Source: Saccharophagus degradans 2-40 (GTDB lineage: Bacteria > Pseudomonadota > Gammaproteobacteria > Pseudomonadales > Cellvibrionaceae). From it: 64,000 nucleotides of DNA. The stretch is taken from positions 2,094,501-2,158,500 of the forward strand of contig NC_007912.1 in the NCBI RefSeq assembly GCF_000013665.1. Direction: 5' to 3'. Below, in pieces: positions 25,772 to 34,577 of the stretch. The notes under the pieces are model-generated. The model did no database searches and was not told the origin of the DNA. It saw only the letters and a program-made list of their open reading frames with translations. A program made the translations under genes and the position numbers. Numbering within the stretch: the stretch's first letter is position 1; each line of letters begins with the position of its first letter.

Positions 25772-26767
25772 ATGAGCTTAGTGCCCATGCCGCCGTACCC
25801 TTGGCTCGAGTCCGTATGGGACGAGTTTGCAGAAAAGTTAGCCCAAAAGCGGGTTCCCCACGCGCTGTTAATTACAGGGCAAGAAGGTTTGGGGTCGGAT
25901 ACCCTAGCTAAAGCCATGGGGCAGTTGCTGCTGTGCTTATCGCCATTAGAGGGGATAGCCTGCGGTAAGTGCAGAGCCTGCCAATTGCTGCAAGCAGGCA
26001 GCCACCCAGATTTACTTTGGATTGCGCCAGAAGAGGCGGGCAAGCAAATTAAAATAGACCAAATTCGCAGGGTTACCGAGTTTGTATCTAAAACGGCTCA
26101 GCAGGGCGGTAAAAAGGTCGTGGTGGTTACGCCCACCGAAGCGATGAATAATAATTCATCCAATGCCTTGCTAAAAAGCTTGGAAGAGCCTGCTGGGGAT
26201 ACCGTACTTATTTTAATTACTTTCCAAGAAAGCCAAATACTACCCACCATTCGCAGCCGCTGTGCACGTATTGTGCTTACCACACCCTCTTACGATGTGG
26301 CGCAAAGTTGGCTGCAAGAAAATGGCCACCAAGCTGCAATACCTTTGCTAGGGGAAGCGGGCGGTGCGCCACTTAAAGGCGTAGAGTGGCTTAAAACGGA
26401 ATACGTAGAGCAACGCCAAAAAGCCATGGCGTGTTTAGAGCAGCTAGCAAGCCAAACACGTGGCCCCGTAAGCGCGGTTGCTCAGCTGGGCGGCATAAGC
26501 GCCCCAGTGCTTGTAGAGTTAATGCTTAACCTCGTGGATAGCCTTATTACAACTAAGCTGGCACCTAGTAGCGTAAGGGCCGAACAGCGGCAGGAATCGA
26601 TTCAGCCGTTAGCCCAATATATGGCACGTGTTTCTGGTCAGATGCTATTTCGGTTTAGAGAACGGCTGTGTGAGCAAAAGCTTAAATTAATCCGCAATGC
26701 CAACCTTAATCAAACGTTATTTATTGAAGAATTGCTGATGGATTGGCAGTTGGTAGCAAAAAGCTAA
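25772..26767 (+). CDS. holB: DNA polymerase III subunit delta'
   Basis: Stator subunit of the clamp loader. The 331-aa protein has the delta' hallmarks: a Walker-A-like loop without the Lys (GQEGLGSDTLAK), a zinc module (C-x6-C-x2-C-x2-C around GIACGKCRACQLLQAG), KIDQIRRV and NSSNALLKSLEEP. AGAGG precedes the ATG by about 6 nt. It resumes, with pilZ and tatD, the order normally continuous with tmk. Confidence 0.95.
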   Translation: MSLVPMPPYPWLESVWDEFAEKLAQKRVPHALLITGQEGLGSDTLAKAMGQLLLCLSPLEGIACGKCRACQLLQAGSHPDLLWIAPEEAGKQIKIDQIRRVTEFVSKTAQQGGKKVVVVTPTEAMNNNSSNALLKSLEEPAGDTVLILITFQESQILPTIRSRCARIVLTTPSYDVAQSWLQENGHQAAIPLLGEAGGAPLKGVEWLKTEYVEQRQKAMACLEQLASQTRGPVSAVAQLGGISAPVLVELMLNLVDSLITTKLAPSSVRAEQRQESIQPLAQYMARVSGQMLFRFRERLCEQKLKLIRNANLNQTLFIEELLMDWQLVAKS

Positions 26768-26906
26768 CAATTCGCTGCTAGACTCAAAAAAGGTTGCACA
26801 TTTGTTACGAGCGGGCGGTATTTTGTGGTGTATTATCCCCTTCGTATAGCTATAGACACATTCGCGTTAATTGACTAAGGTAACGGCGAAAACAGAGGAG
26901 TAAGCG

Positions 26907-27260
26907 ATGAAAGGTATAGGTGGCGGTGCTCGTAACGGGATATTGTCCCTCACCATTCGAGACAAAGCGGTGCTGTATGCGGCCTATATGCCATTTGTAG
27001 AGCATGGCGGGCTGTTTATCCCAACGAATAAATCGTATGTGTTGGGCGATGAAGTGTTTATGTTGCTTAGTTTAATGGACGAGCCAGAGAAAATTCCTGT
27101 AGCTGGCCGCGTAATATGGATCACCCCAAAAGGGGCACAGGGCAACCGAGCAGCGGGCATTGGCGTACAATTTAGCGGTGAAGATGATATTGCCGCAAAC
27201 AAAATAGAAAACTACTTAGCAGGTTCACTAGAATCAGATAGACCTACCCACACCATGTAG
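26907..27260 (+). CDS. pilZ: Type IV pilus assembly protein PilZ
   Basis: A 117-aa PilZ-domain protein matching the founding PilZ of type IV pilus assembly: ARNGILSLTIRDKAVLYAAYMPF, GGLFIPT, VAGRVIWITPKG and AAGIGVQF. Like the canonical PilZ, it lacks the RxxxR arm that binds cyclic di-GMP, so it works by protein contact (PilB/FimX in other bacteria). It sits between holB and tatD, its conserved place. GAGGAG is 6-8 nt before the ATG. Confidence 0.92.
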   Translation: MKGIGGGARNGILSLTIRDKAVLYAAYMPFVEHGGLFIPTNKSYVLGDEVFMLLSLMDEPEKIPVAGRVIWITPKGAQGNRAAGIGVQFSGEDDIAANKIENYLAGSLESDRPTHTM

Positions 27261-27289
27261 CGTGTTATTTATAGTTGTATCTTCTTTTG

Positions 27290-27320
27290 TGTACCAAGTT
27301 GGCAAACCTTGCTTGGTACA
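27290..27320 (+). other. Hairpin in the pilZ-tatD gap
   Basis: Perfect 9-bp inverted repeat TGTACCAAG / CTTGGTACA with a 13-nt loop and no T-run. It could be an attenuator or an mRNA end between pilZ and tatD. Confidence 0.5.
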
Positions 27321-27370
27321 ACCCTCTAGTTAAACCCCACATTTAATTATTACTTTTTTGGAGCACATTA

Positions 27371-28147
27371 ATGCTTGTTGATTCCCATTGTCACCTCGAC
27401 CGATTAGACCTTAGTCGCTACGAAGACGGTTTAGATGGCGCAATTGCTGCCGCAAAAGAGCAGGGTGTAAAAACCATGTTATGCGTGTGCATTAGCGAAG
27501 AGAATAAACAGCAAGTAGTAGATATAGCCAGTAAATACGAAGGCTTATTTTGCTCTGTGGGCACGCATCCATCCGATGTAACCAGCGAAGTTGTGAGTGT
27601 AGAAACGTTAGTGGAATGGGCCAAAGCGCCAAAAGTTGTTGCGCTAGGTGAGTCGGGCTTAGATTACTACTACAGTAAAGACTACGCAGACATTCAAAAG
27701 CAAAGTTTTGCTAACCACTTAATTGCAGGCGCCCAATTAGATTTGCCCGTTATTGTGCATACGCGCGATGCAAGGCAAGACACTTTAGATTTAATAAAAG
27801 AATACGGCAGCACTGAGTCTGCAGGTGTGCTGCATTGCTTTACCGAAAATTGGGAAATGGCCAAGGCGGCGATGGATTTAAATTATTATATTTCTATCTC
27901 TGGAATCGTGACTTTTCGCAATGCCGAGTCGCTGCGCGATGTAGTTAAAAAAATGCCATTAGATCGGTTGCTAGTAGAAACCGACTCACCTTACTTAGCG
28001 CCTGTACCATTTCGCGGTAAACCGAACGAGCCGCGTTATGTAAGAGAGGTCGCGCAATTTGTTGCCGATTTAAAAGGCATTAGTTTGGAGTCGTTAGCAG
28101 AAATCACCACAAATAATTTTCATACCTTATTTAAAAGAACAAAATAA
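27371..28147 (+). CDS. TatD-family metal-dependent hydrolase
   Basis: TIM-barrel hydrolase of 258 aa of the TatD/YcfH type, often a 3'-5' DNase or D-aminoacyl-tRNA related enzyme. Metal ligands are seen in DSHCHLD (residues 3-9), GESGLDYYY, VIVHTRDA, LHCFTENW and ETDSPYLAP. In the conserved holB-pilZ-tatD arrangement, this corresponds to the YcfH-type gene. GGAG lies 7 nt upstream of the ATG. Confidence 0.92.
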   Translation: MLVDSHCHLDRLDLSRYEDGLDGAIAAAKEQGVKTMLCVCISEENKQQVVDIASKYEGLFCSVGTHPSDVTSEVVSVETLVEWAKAPKVVALGESGLDYYYSKDYADIQKQSFANHLIAGAQLDLPVIVHTRDARQDTLDLIKEYGSTESAGVLHCFTENWEMAKAAMDLNYYISISGIVTFRNAESLRDVVKKMPLDRLLVETDSPYLAPVPFRGKPNEPRYVREVAQFVADLKGISLESLAEITTNNFHTLFKRTK

Positions 28148-28173
28148 CAGCGAAGCGCTAATAGCTAACTCAT

Positions 28174-28215
28174 AATAGCTAATCACTAGTAATCAGCTAC
28201 TAGCGATTAGCTATT
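28174..28215. terminator. Bidirectional hairpin between tatD and the GH43 gene
   Basis: AATAGCTAATC (28174-28184) and GATTAGCTATT (28205-28215) form an 11-bp stem with a 20-nt loop. The flanking DNA from 28159 is built from further TAGCTAA- and CTAGT-like units. It lies between two converging genes. Confidence 0.6.
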
Positions 28216-28226
28216 GTTTATGTGTT

Positions 28227-29927
28227 TTAGTGCGCGGTATATGCAAATATACCTAGCGTGGCACCTACAAACCCGCCTGCACTTTGCGTGCTTAATATAG
28301 TTCCATCTTGTGTTTCGCCTACCGATTGCCACTTGGTGTTATTTGTGGAATAGCTGAAATCATATTTGTCGTTATTAAATTCTATTTTCAAATATAAGCC
28401 ATTGCGAAGCGTTTTTTCTTGTAGTGGATATTGCGCAACAATTTCTTTGTTCTTGCCAAGTTGTTTTTCTAGTTGTATGGCAAGGCCGCTATTATTTTTT
28501 GTAACGGTAAGCGCATAAAAATACTCATCGTTTTGAAAGGCAGCAATACCCGCTTTGTCGCCCACGTGTGGGGGTGTGTAAACCAGTTTGGTTGTTGCGC
28601 TGCCTGTTAGGTGCTGCTGTGCGCGCGCAATAAATGCTGGTGATCCAAAGTCGCTTAAATCTGTATTGTTTGCAGTTAAAACAAGCTTGCCTTTTTGAGA
28701 GGTTAAATCTGTAAAGTTGTTTGTGGGGGTGCGAACCTTGCGCCAATAAAGTTTAAGTGCTGAGTCAAATTCATCGCGCTCAATAAAGTTACCGCTAAGG
28801 GCAATGGCTGGTTGTTGGGATGCTCCCAATTGGGGGCGTTGGTGATGATAGGGCACCTCGGCATCGCCGCGAAGAATGACGGGGTATTCGCCAGACCAAT
28901 CTACCGGTAATAAAAATGTTTCGCGGCCGGTATTGTAGTAGTTATCTTTATAGGGCCTGCAGCCTAAAAATACCGCCCACCAGTCGCCATGTTGAGTTTG
29001 TACTAAATCGACATGGCCAACGGATGTGACGGGGTTGGCGCGATCAGCCGGTAAATGGCGCTGTGTTAAAATTGGATTGTTTTCCCAAGGAATATACGGC
29101 CCCCAAGGGCTTTGCGCTTTAAATACAACTTGGCTGTGATTCACGCTGGTGCCACCTTCTGCATTAATTAAATAGTAAGCGCCTTTATTTTTGAAAAGGT
29201 GTGGGCCTTCTATCCAAACGGGTTTGGTAGTTATATCTACACCGCCGTTTACTATTAACTTGGCGTCGCCAACGGTTTTTAATGTGGCTAAGTCGAATTC
29301 GCGAATCCAAATGGCTCGGTGGCCATCGTAAAGCGGCTCGCCAATGGGGGCGTCGTTGTTAAGTATGTAGGCTTTGCCGTTGTCATCAAAAAATAAATCT
29401 GGGTCTATACCGCCCACTTCAGGTAACCATACTGGGTCCGACCAAGGGCCTGCGGGGTTTTTTGCAGTAACAATAAAATTGCCGCCACCGTCTACCATTG
29501 TAGTAATCATGTAAAAAATACCGTTGTGGTGGCGCAGTGTTGGGGCGAATATACCTCGCGACACACCCATGCCGCTGGGTATTTGTAATTGTGATGGGCG
29601 CTCGAGAATATTACCTATTTGAACCCAATTCACTAAATCTGTGCTATGAAATATCGGCACGCCAGGGAAGTAGCCAAATGAAGAGTTCACGAGGTAGTAA
29701 TCTGCTCCCACTCTTACAATGCTTGGATCTGGATAAAACCCTTTTATTACTGGGTTGGTATAGGCATTTTTACTTGGCGCAACCGTGTTGTATAAAGCAT
29801 CGCTTCCCGCGTATTCAAACCAATCAAATACAGGCGAGGTTTGGCTATTTTGTTGCCCGTTTATGGCGCTTGTGCAGCTTGAGAGCAGTGGAAGTAAGCT
29901 AACGAGTAAGATAGGTAAAAGTCGCAT
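28227..29927 (-). CDS. GH43 glycoside hydrolase, lipoprotein
   Basis: Family 43 beta-xylosidase or alpha-L-arabinofuranosidase of 566 aa. It starts at the ATG at 29927, which gives a lipoprotein signal MRLLPILLVSLLPLLSSC with the lipid-bearing Cys. The five-bladed propeller residues are visible: the base Asp in FYPDPSIV, the pKa-tuning Asp in GGIDPDLFF and the acid Glu in IEGPHLF. After about residue 380 follows a beta-sandwich accessory domain (RDEFDSALKLYWRKVRTP onward) typical of GH43 with a C2-type domain. An outer-membrane anchor is likely. It would act on xylan or pectin side chains, in line with the PL11 lyase in the same window. A -10-like TATAAT (29952-29957 on the minus strand) and an ACTAG-A-CTAGT palindrome (29974-29984) lie upstream. 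Confidence 0.87.
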   Translation of the reverse strand: MRLLPILLVSLLPLLSSCTSAINGQQNSQTSPVFDWFEYAGSDALYNTVAPSKNAYTNPVIKGFYPDPSIVRVGADYYLVNSSFGYFPGVPIFHSTDLVNWVQIGNILERPSQLQIPSGMGVSRGIFAPTLRHHNGIFYMITTMVDGGGNFIVTAKNPAGPWSDPVWLPEVGGIDPDLFFDDNGKAYILNNDAPIGEPLYDGHRAIWIREFDLATLKTVGDAKLIVNGGVDITTKPVWIEGPHLFKNKGAYYLINAEGGTSVNHSQVVFKAQSPWGPYIPWENNPILTQRHLPADRANPVTSVGHVDLVQTQHGDWWAVFLGCRPYKDNYYNTGRETFLLPVDWSGEYPVILRGDAEVPYHHQRPQLGASQQPAIALSGNFIERDEFDSALKLYWRKVRTPTNNFTDLTSQKGKLVLTANNTDLSDFGSPAFIARAQQHLTGSATTKLVYTPPHVGDKAGIAAFQNDEYFYALTVTKNNSGLAIQLEKQLGKNKEIVAQYPLQEKTLRNGLYLKIEFNNDKYDFSYSTNNTKWQSVGETQDGTILSTQSAGGFVGATLGIFAYTAH

Positions 29928-30084
29928 AAATTGATTCGCCAAGTTATTTAAATTATATATGGTTATAATGACTACTAGACTAGTGTACAACAGCTTGGGT
30001 GAATACGAAACGGTAGGGTGGCGAAAGGGAGAAAAGGGAAAAAGGGAGGGGTGGCGATTGCAGGGCAATCGCCGAAGCAGAAGT

Positions 30085-31167
30085 TTAAGCGAGGGATGGC
30101 TGGGGCAAGGTGCTGCCGAAATGGGTTATTTCTGGTGCGTGGACTTGCTTCCACAGAGAGTCGACGAGTTCTGCTTTAGAGGAGGGAGTATTCCATTTGC
30201 CGCTGTTTACCCATTGAGCAATAGCTTTTGCTACATTGGGGTACTTTACTTGGCTGCCTTTAGCGTGTTTTAGCCAAGTGTCTAACACTTGTGGGTCCAA
30301 GCTATTCATCGCCATACCTAGGCCAAGTTCGGTTAATGCTTTGGCGTTAGAAAGCTGTTCCATTTGGCCCTGCAATGGCTTAACCAACAGTTTTTTGCCT
30401 AGTTGAATTGCTTCGCTGCTTAACTCAAAACCCGCGTTACAAATTACGCCTGCGGCTGTAGCAAGGTCTTCTTGAAAGCCATCCCTAGATAACGGTTTAA
30501 GCTGAATGTGCCCCATGCTTTCGTATTGCGCAAACGGGCCATATACCGTGAATAAGTGATCGGTAAAAGGCTCAAGCAGCGATACCACTTCGTCTGGGTC
30601 TTCAAACCCTAAATAAACAACAACCTTGTTAGGCTCTACGGCTTTGTTGGTAACATGTGTTTCGGCAATGGGGGGCAAAATAGGGTAGCCAAAGTGGTGC
30701 CAGTGCAAACCTAAATCGATACTCGCGGGGGCAAAGTTACGCATAATCATACGGGGAATAAGGCTGTCACCCGTTTTAGGCACGGCGTGATTGAAAGCGT
30801 ATTGGTGGCCCATACCAATACACGGTTTGCCCGCACGTTTTGCTGCCCAAGCAGAAATAGGCTCGAAATCGGTAATGATTAGGTCGTAGCCTGAAACATC
30901 TAATGCTCGAATATCTTTAAACAACGTTTTAAGGCTGTTTTGTTTAATGGTATCTATAAGCTTGGTTTTGCCAGCTTCGTGTACAAACGTTAGGCCTTGG
31001 TAACACTGCCAGTCACCAAATTCAGCCATATCAAAAAATTTATCTTTGTCGCGCCCAGAAAACAAAAAATCTACATCAAGGCCGCAGGCTTTTAGCTCTT
31101 TACCCAAAGCGCGTGCGCGGGTGATATGGCCGTTACCTGTTGCTTGTACACCGTATAAAATCTTCAT
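30085..31167 (-). CDS. MJ1255/VC2487-type glycosyltransferase
   Basis: A 360-aa GT-B-like protein of the family often named after MJ1255/VC2487. The N-terminus MKILYGVQATGNGHITRARAL carries the GNGH motif, and the C-terminal half has GVICNAGFELSSEAIQLGKKLL, the nucleotide-sugar loop. Substrate is unknown. The ATG at 31167 overlaps the PAP2 phosphatase stop (TAATG), so the pair is coupled. A longer reading frame upstream overlaps the phosphatase gene and is not credible. Confidence 0.8.
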   Translation of the reverse strand: MKILYGVQATGNGHITRARALGKELKACGLDVDFLFSGRDKDKFFDMAEFGDWQCYQGLTFVHEAGKTKLIDTIKQNSLKTLFKDIRALDVSGYDLIITDFEPISAWAAKRAGKPCIGMGHQYAFNHAVPKTGDSLIPRMIMRNFAPASIDLGLHWHHFGYPILPPIAETHVTNKAVEPNKVVVYLGFEDPDEVVSLLEPFTDHLFTVYGPFAQYESMGHIQLKPLSRDGFQEDLATAAGVICNAGFELSSEAIQLGKKLLVKPLQGQMEQLSNAKALTELGLGMAMNSLDPQVLDTWLKHAKGSQVKYPNVAKAIAQWVNSGKWNTPSSKAELVDSLWKQVHAPEITHFGSTLPQPSLA

Positions 31168-31682
31168 TAAAGCATATAACCTATTAATACAATTGCGATG
31201 GTGTGGCCCATTAAGGCGCCCGCTATTACGTCGGTTGGAAAGTGAACACCAAGCGTAACCCGCGCTACGCCAATACATGTCGCCCACGGGTACATAAACC
31301 AACCTAATCCTGGCACTACGCTAGAAAGCACTGCAGCCATTAAAAATGCCGCAGATGTGTGCCCAGATGGAAAACTGAATTTATCTGACGGGGTAATAGC
31401 ACTTACAAAACCTGGAATCGCTTGAGGCGGGCGATTGCGTTTGAAAAGCGATTTGAATACAAAATAAAAACAACGTTCAACAATAAAAACAGCGGCGAGT
31501 AATTTAACTATTTGCCATTCCTGCAAAAACATAAACAGCAATGCCGTAGCAATATAGAGTGGGCCATCTGCGGTAAAGGAAGCAATTCTCGCTGCTGCAA
31601 CAGCCTGCTTGCGGTTTTTACGGCTTAGAAACCAACTAAAAGTTTGAACATCATATTGGTGAATACTTTGGAGTAATCGCAT
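31167..31682 (-). CDS. PAP2-family membrane phosphatase
   Basis: A 171-aa membrane protein with the three PAP2 motifs: KRNRPPQAIP (K-x6-RP type), SFPSGHTSA and ARVTLGVHFPTD. Four or more hydrophobic spans are seen. Members dephosphorylate lipid phosphates such as phosphatidic acid or undecaprenyl pyrophosphate. It is translationally coupled to the glycosyltransferase that follows, which suggests joint work on a lipid-linked sugar. Confidence 0.88.
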   Translation of the reverse strand: MRLLQSIHQYDVQTFSWFLSRKNRKQAVAAARIASFTADGPLYIATALLFMFLQEWQIVKLLAAVFIVERCFYFVFKSLFKRNRPPQAIPGFVSAITPSDKFSFPSGHTSAAFLMAAVLSSVVPGLGWFMYPWATCIGVARVTLGVHFPTDVIAGALMGHTIAIVLIGYML

Positions 31683-31863
31683 TTCTTTGCCTCTAAATAA
31701 TTAAAGCCCCATTTGTGCAAAATTTAGCCCTTGAGTGTGACCGCCTTGTGATAGAAATATTGCAGTTCGTTGACAGTGGCGAAGTAGGCCGGGTGGGTTT
31801 AAGCGGTGAGCTAAAAGGGTAGCTGTGGTAATATCGCCGTTTTTGAAATTGCGGGTTAAAACC

Positions 31864-32478
31864 ATGAATAGCCAAATTAAAACCATGCTTGAAATGCAGG
31901 ATGCCATGAATTCTAAGGTGACAAAGGATTGGCGTGGCCAAAACTATGCGTGGTACCGCGCTATATGGATAGAATGCGGCGAGTTGTTAGACCATTACGG
32001 GTGGAAGTGGTGGAAGAAGCAAGAGCCAGACATGGAGCAGGTTGTTCTAGAATTGATCGATATTTGGCATTTTGGGCTAAGTATTTTGCTTGTATCTGCC
32101 AAAAATAGCGACGAGCTGGCCGCACAAATAGAGGCCGATCTAGTTATTGATGCTTCCGGCGCAGATTTTCGTGAGGCTGTAGAAGTTTTTGCAGAGAAAA
32201 CCCTCGCCACCAAGAGCTTTAGCGTAGCCAGTTTCGGTGTGTTAATGGGGGCAGCAGGCTTAACGTTTGAGCAGCTATATGCCAGCTATGTCGGCAAAAA
32301 CGTACTTAACTTTTTTAGGCAAGACAAAGGCTATAAAGAAGGTAATTACATTAAAAACTGGGATGACGGCAGGGAAGATAACGAGCATTTAGCCGAAATA
32401 GTACAGCAACTAGACACCAGCAGGGCCGATTTTCGAGATGCCGTCTATAATGCCCTAGATAGCCGATACCCCAAATAA
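31864..32478 (+). CDS. Dimeric-type dUTP diphosphatase
   Basis: All-alpha dUTPase/dUDPase of the MazG-related superfamily (204 aa), unlike the trimeric beta-fold Dut of E. coli. Metal-binding acidic motifs are ECGELLDHYGWKWWKK and LELIDIWHFGLS, with a third in the second half, GKNVLNFFRQDKGYKEGNY. It prevents uracil incorporation into DNA by hydrolysing dUTP. The ATG at 31864 is preferred over an upstream in-frame one at 31825. Confidence 0.85.
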   Translation: MNSQIKTMLEMQDAMNSKVTKDWRGQNYAWYRAIWIECGELLDHYGWKWWKKQEPDMEQVVLELIDIWHFGLSILLVSAKNSDELAAQIEADLVIDASGADFREAVEVFAEKTLATKSFSVASFGVLMGAAGLTFEQLYASYVGKNVLNFFRQDKGYKEGNYIKNWDDGREDNEHLAEIVQQLDTSRADFRDAVYNALDSRYPK

Positions 32479-32563
32479 GCTGTAATTTTGCCCTAAACCA
32501 ATGCTAAAAACTGGGTGTGCACGCAAGTAGTGCGGCCAGAATAGCTAAATTGTGTGAGAAAAC

Positions 32564-32625
32564 GTCATTTTCACGTAAGAATAATGACTTTTCCTACCAT
32601 TTCTCTATAATTGCGCCCGCTTTAG
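32564..32625 (+). promoter_or_regulatory. mdh promoter with GC-rich discriminator and upstream dyad
   Basis: TATAAT at 32606-32611 followed by TGCGCCCGCTTT. An inverted repeat GTCATT (32564-32569) / AATGAC (32583-32588) overlaps the -35 zone and might bind a regulator. Confidence 0.55.
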
Positions 32626-32672
32626 GGTGCAATGTAAACCCTGAAACCAAATTCAACAGATGGAGAAATCTT

Positions 32673-33656
32673 GTGAAAGCACCCGTTCGTGTTGCCGTTA
32701 CCGGCGCCGCTGGTCAAATCAGCTACTCTTTGTTGTTCCGCATCGCCGCTGGCGAAATGTTGGGCAAAGATCAACCCGTAATTCTACAAATGTTAGAAAT
32801 TACCCCAGCTTTAGAAGCGCTTAAAGGCGTAGCGATGGAGTTGGATGACTGTGCTTTCCCGCTTTTGGCTGGAATGGTATGTTCGGACGACCCAAATGTT
32901 GCTTTTAAAGATGCCGATTACGCATTGCTTGTTGGTGCGCGTCCTCGTGGACCAGGCATGGAGCGTAAAGACCTTCTAGAAGCTAACGCTGCTATTTTCT
33001 CTGTGCAAGGTAAAGCGATTAACGATCACGCTTCACGCGACATTAAAGTATTGGTTGTAGGTAACCCTGCAAACACCAACGCTTTGATTGCTCAGCGTAA
33101 CGCTCCAGACATTAACCCACGTCAATTCACCGCTATGATGCGTTTGGATCACAACCGTGGTTTGTCTCAGCTAGCTGCTAAGCTAGACGTAACCTTAGAA
33201 GACATCACTAAGATGACTATTTGGGGTAACCACTCTGCTACTCAGTACCCAGATCTTTTCCACACTTTGGTTAAAGGCGACGTTGCCGTTGAGCAAGTAG
33301 AGAAAGATTGGTACGAAAACGACTTTATTCCTACTGTTCAGCAACGCGGTGCAGCTATCATTAAAGCTCGTGGAGCGTCTTCTGCTGCGTCTGCTGCTAA
33401 CGCTGCAATTTTCCATATGCGCGATTGGGCTTTGGGTACGCCAGAGAACGATTGGGTTTCTATGGGCGTATACAGCGATGGTAGCTACGGTATAGAAGAA
33501 GGTTTAATCTACTCTTTCCCATGTGTTTGCAAAAACGGCGACTGGGAAATTGTTCAAGGTTTAACTATCGATGAGTTTTCTCGCGCTAAAATGACCGCGA
33601 CTGAAAATGAATTAAAAGAAGAGCGCGACGCTGTAAAATCTTTGTTGCCTGCTTAA
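32673..33656 (+). CDS. mdh: Malate dehydrogenase
   Basis: NAD-dependent malate/oxaloacetate interconversion in the citric acid cycle. The 327-aa protein is of the MDH type 2 class: [19 protein letters not shown] at the N-terminus, [18 protein letters not shown] with the substrate Arg, [10 protein letters not shown], and the catalytic His in [12 protein letters not shown]. The GTG at 32673 is the start, with GGAGA 7 nt upstream; the frame is open further 5' but that part crosses the promoter. A strong terminator follows. Confidence 0.95.
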   Translation: MKAPVRVAVTGAAGQISYSLLFRIAAGEMLGKDQPVILQMLEITPALEALKGVAMELDDCAFPLLAGMVCSDDPNVAFKDADYALLVGARPRGPGMERKDLLEANAAIFSVQGKAINDHASRDIKVLVVGNPANTNALIAQRNAPDINPRQFTAMMRLDHNRGLSQLAAKLDVTLEDITKMTIWGNHSATQYPDLFHTLVKGDVAVEQVEKDWYENDFIPTVQQRGAAIIKARGASSAASAANAAIFHMRDWALGTPENDWVSMGVYSDGSYGIEEGLIYSFPCVCKNGDWEIVQGLTIDEFSRAKMTATENELKEERDAVKSLLPA

Positions 33657-33680
33657 TTTTTAATTAGTTTTCTGTTTTAA

Positions 33681-33712
33681 AAACGCGCGACTTACATCGC
33701 GCGTTTTTTTTT
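33681..33712 (+). terminator. Rho-independent terminator of mdh
   Basis: AAACGCGCGA / TCGCGCGTTT 10-bp stem, 6-nt loop and a run of nine Ts. Confidence 0.92.
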
Positions 33713-33859
33713 GCTTTAATTTCACCAAGTTTTCACCTGCAACCCTATAGATGCTAGATAACTACTATAAAAATAGTTGTTTTAAATTTGGTTTGATAAA
33801 AAATATAAAAGTTTTACGTTTAGTTTTAAATACACATTAATTTTAATTAAGGATTTATT

Positions 33860-34336
33860 ATGGCTTTACCTAAAGTAGGCGCAAAAGCACCGGCATTTAC
33901 GTTACGTAATCAAGCTGGCGAAAAAGTGCGGTTAAGTAGTTTTGCTGGTGAGAAAAATGTAGTTGTATATTTTTATCCAAAAGCGATGACGCCGGGTTGC
34001 ACAGTTCAGGCGTGCGGTTTGCGTGATAGCAAAAAAGAATTAGAAGATGTTGATGCGGTTGTTTTTGGAATAAGCCCAGACCCAGTTTCAAGGTTGGAAA
34101 AATTTATAGAGAAGCAAGAACTAAATTTTGATTTGCTCTCAGATGAAGATCACGCAATTGCAGAAAAATATGGTGTGTGGGGGTTAAAGAAATTTATGGG
34201 GCGTGAGTTTATGGGAATTCTTCGCACAACGTTTATTGTGGGAAAGGATGGCAAGATAAAACATGTGTTCGATAAGGTAAAAACCAAGACCCACCACGAC
34301 GATGTGCTGGCTGTTTTGAAGGATCTTGCCGACTAA
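33860..34336 (+). CDS. bcp: Peroxiredoxin, BCP/PrxQ type
   Basis: Thiol peroxidase of 158 aa. The peroxidatic Cys is in FYPKAMTPGCTVQACGLRD and the second Cys, five residues later, is the resolving one, as in PrxQ. The C-terminus follows the family (FMGILRTTFIVGKDGKI). It detoxifies hydrogen and organic peroxides using thioredoxin. AAGGA is about 8 nt before the ATG. Single-gene unit. Confidence 0.92.
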   Translation: MALPKVGAKAPAFTLRNQAGEKVRLSSFAGEKNVVVYFYPKAMTPGCTVQACGLRDSKKELEDVDAVVFGISPDPVSRLEKFIEKQELNFDLLSDEDHAIAEKYGVWGLKKFMGREFMGILRTTFIVGKDGKIKHVFDKVKTKTHHDDVLAVLKDLAD

Positions 34337-34577
34337 TGTGTGCATAAATGAACTTGGCGCCATACTGGGAATATGGCGTCAAAATGATTGATAACATGCT
34401 ATCTAATGTGTACTGTATAGTTAAAATTAATTAATGACGTATAAAGCTTCATTGTGGCGCCTTTGAGACTAGTCGGGGGAGCTTCAAAGAAATACGTTAC
34501 ACCTGTAAGCTGCATTCAGCTTTATATCGCCTTTTAAAACATTTAATTATAAGTGCCTGTAGATCAGGGCACATACG

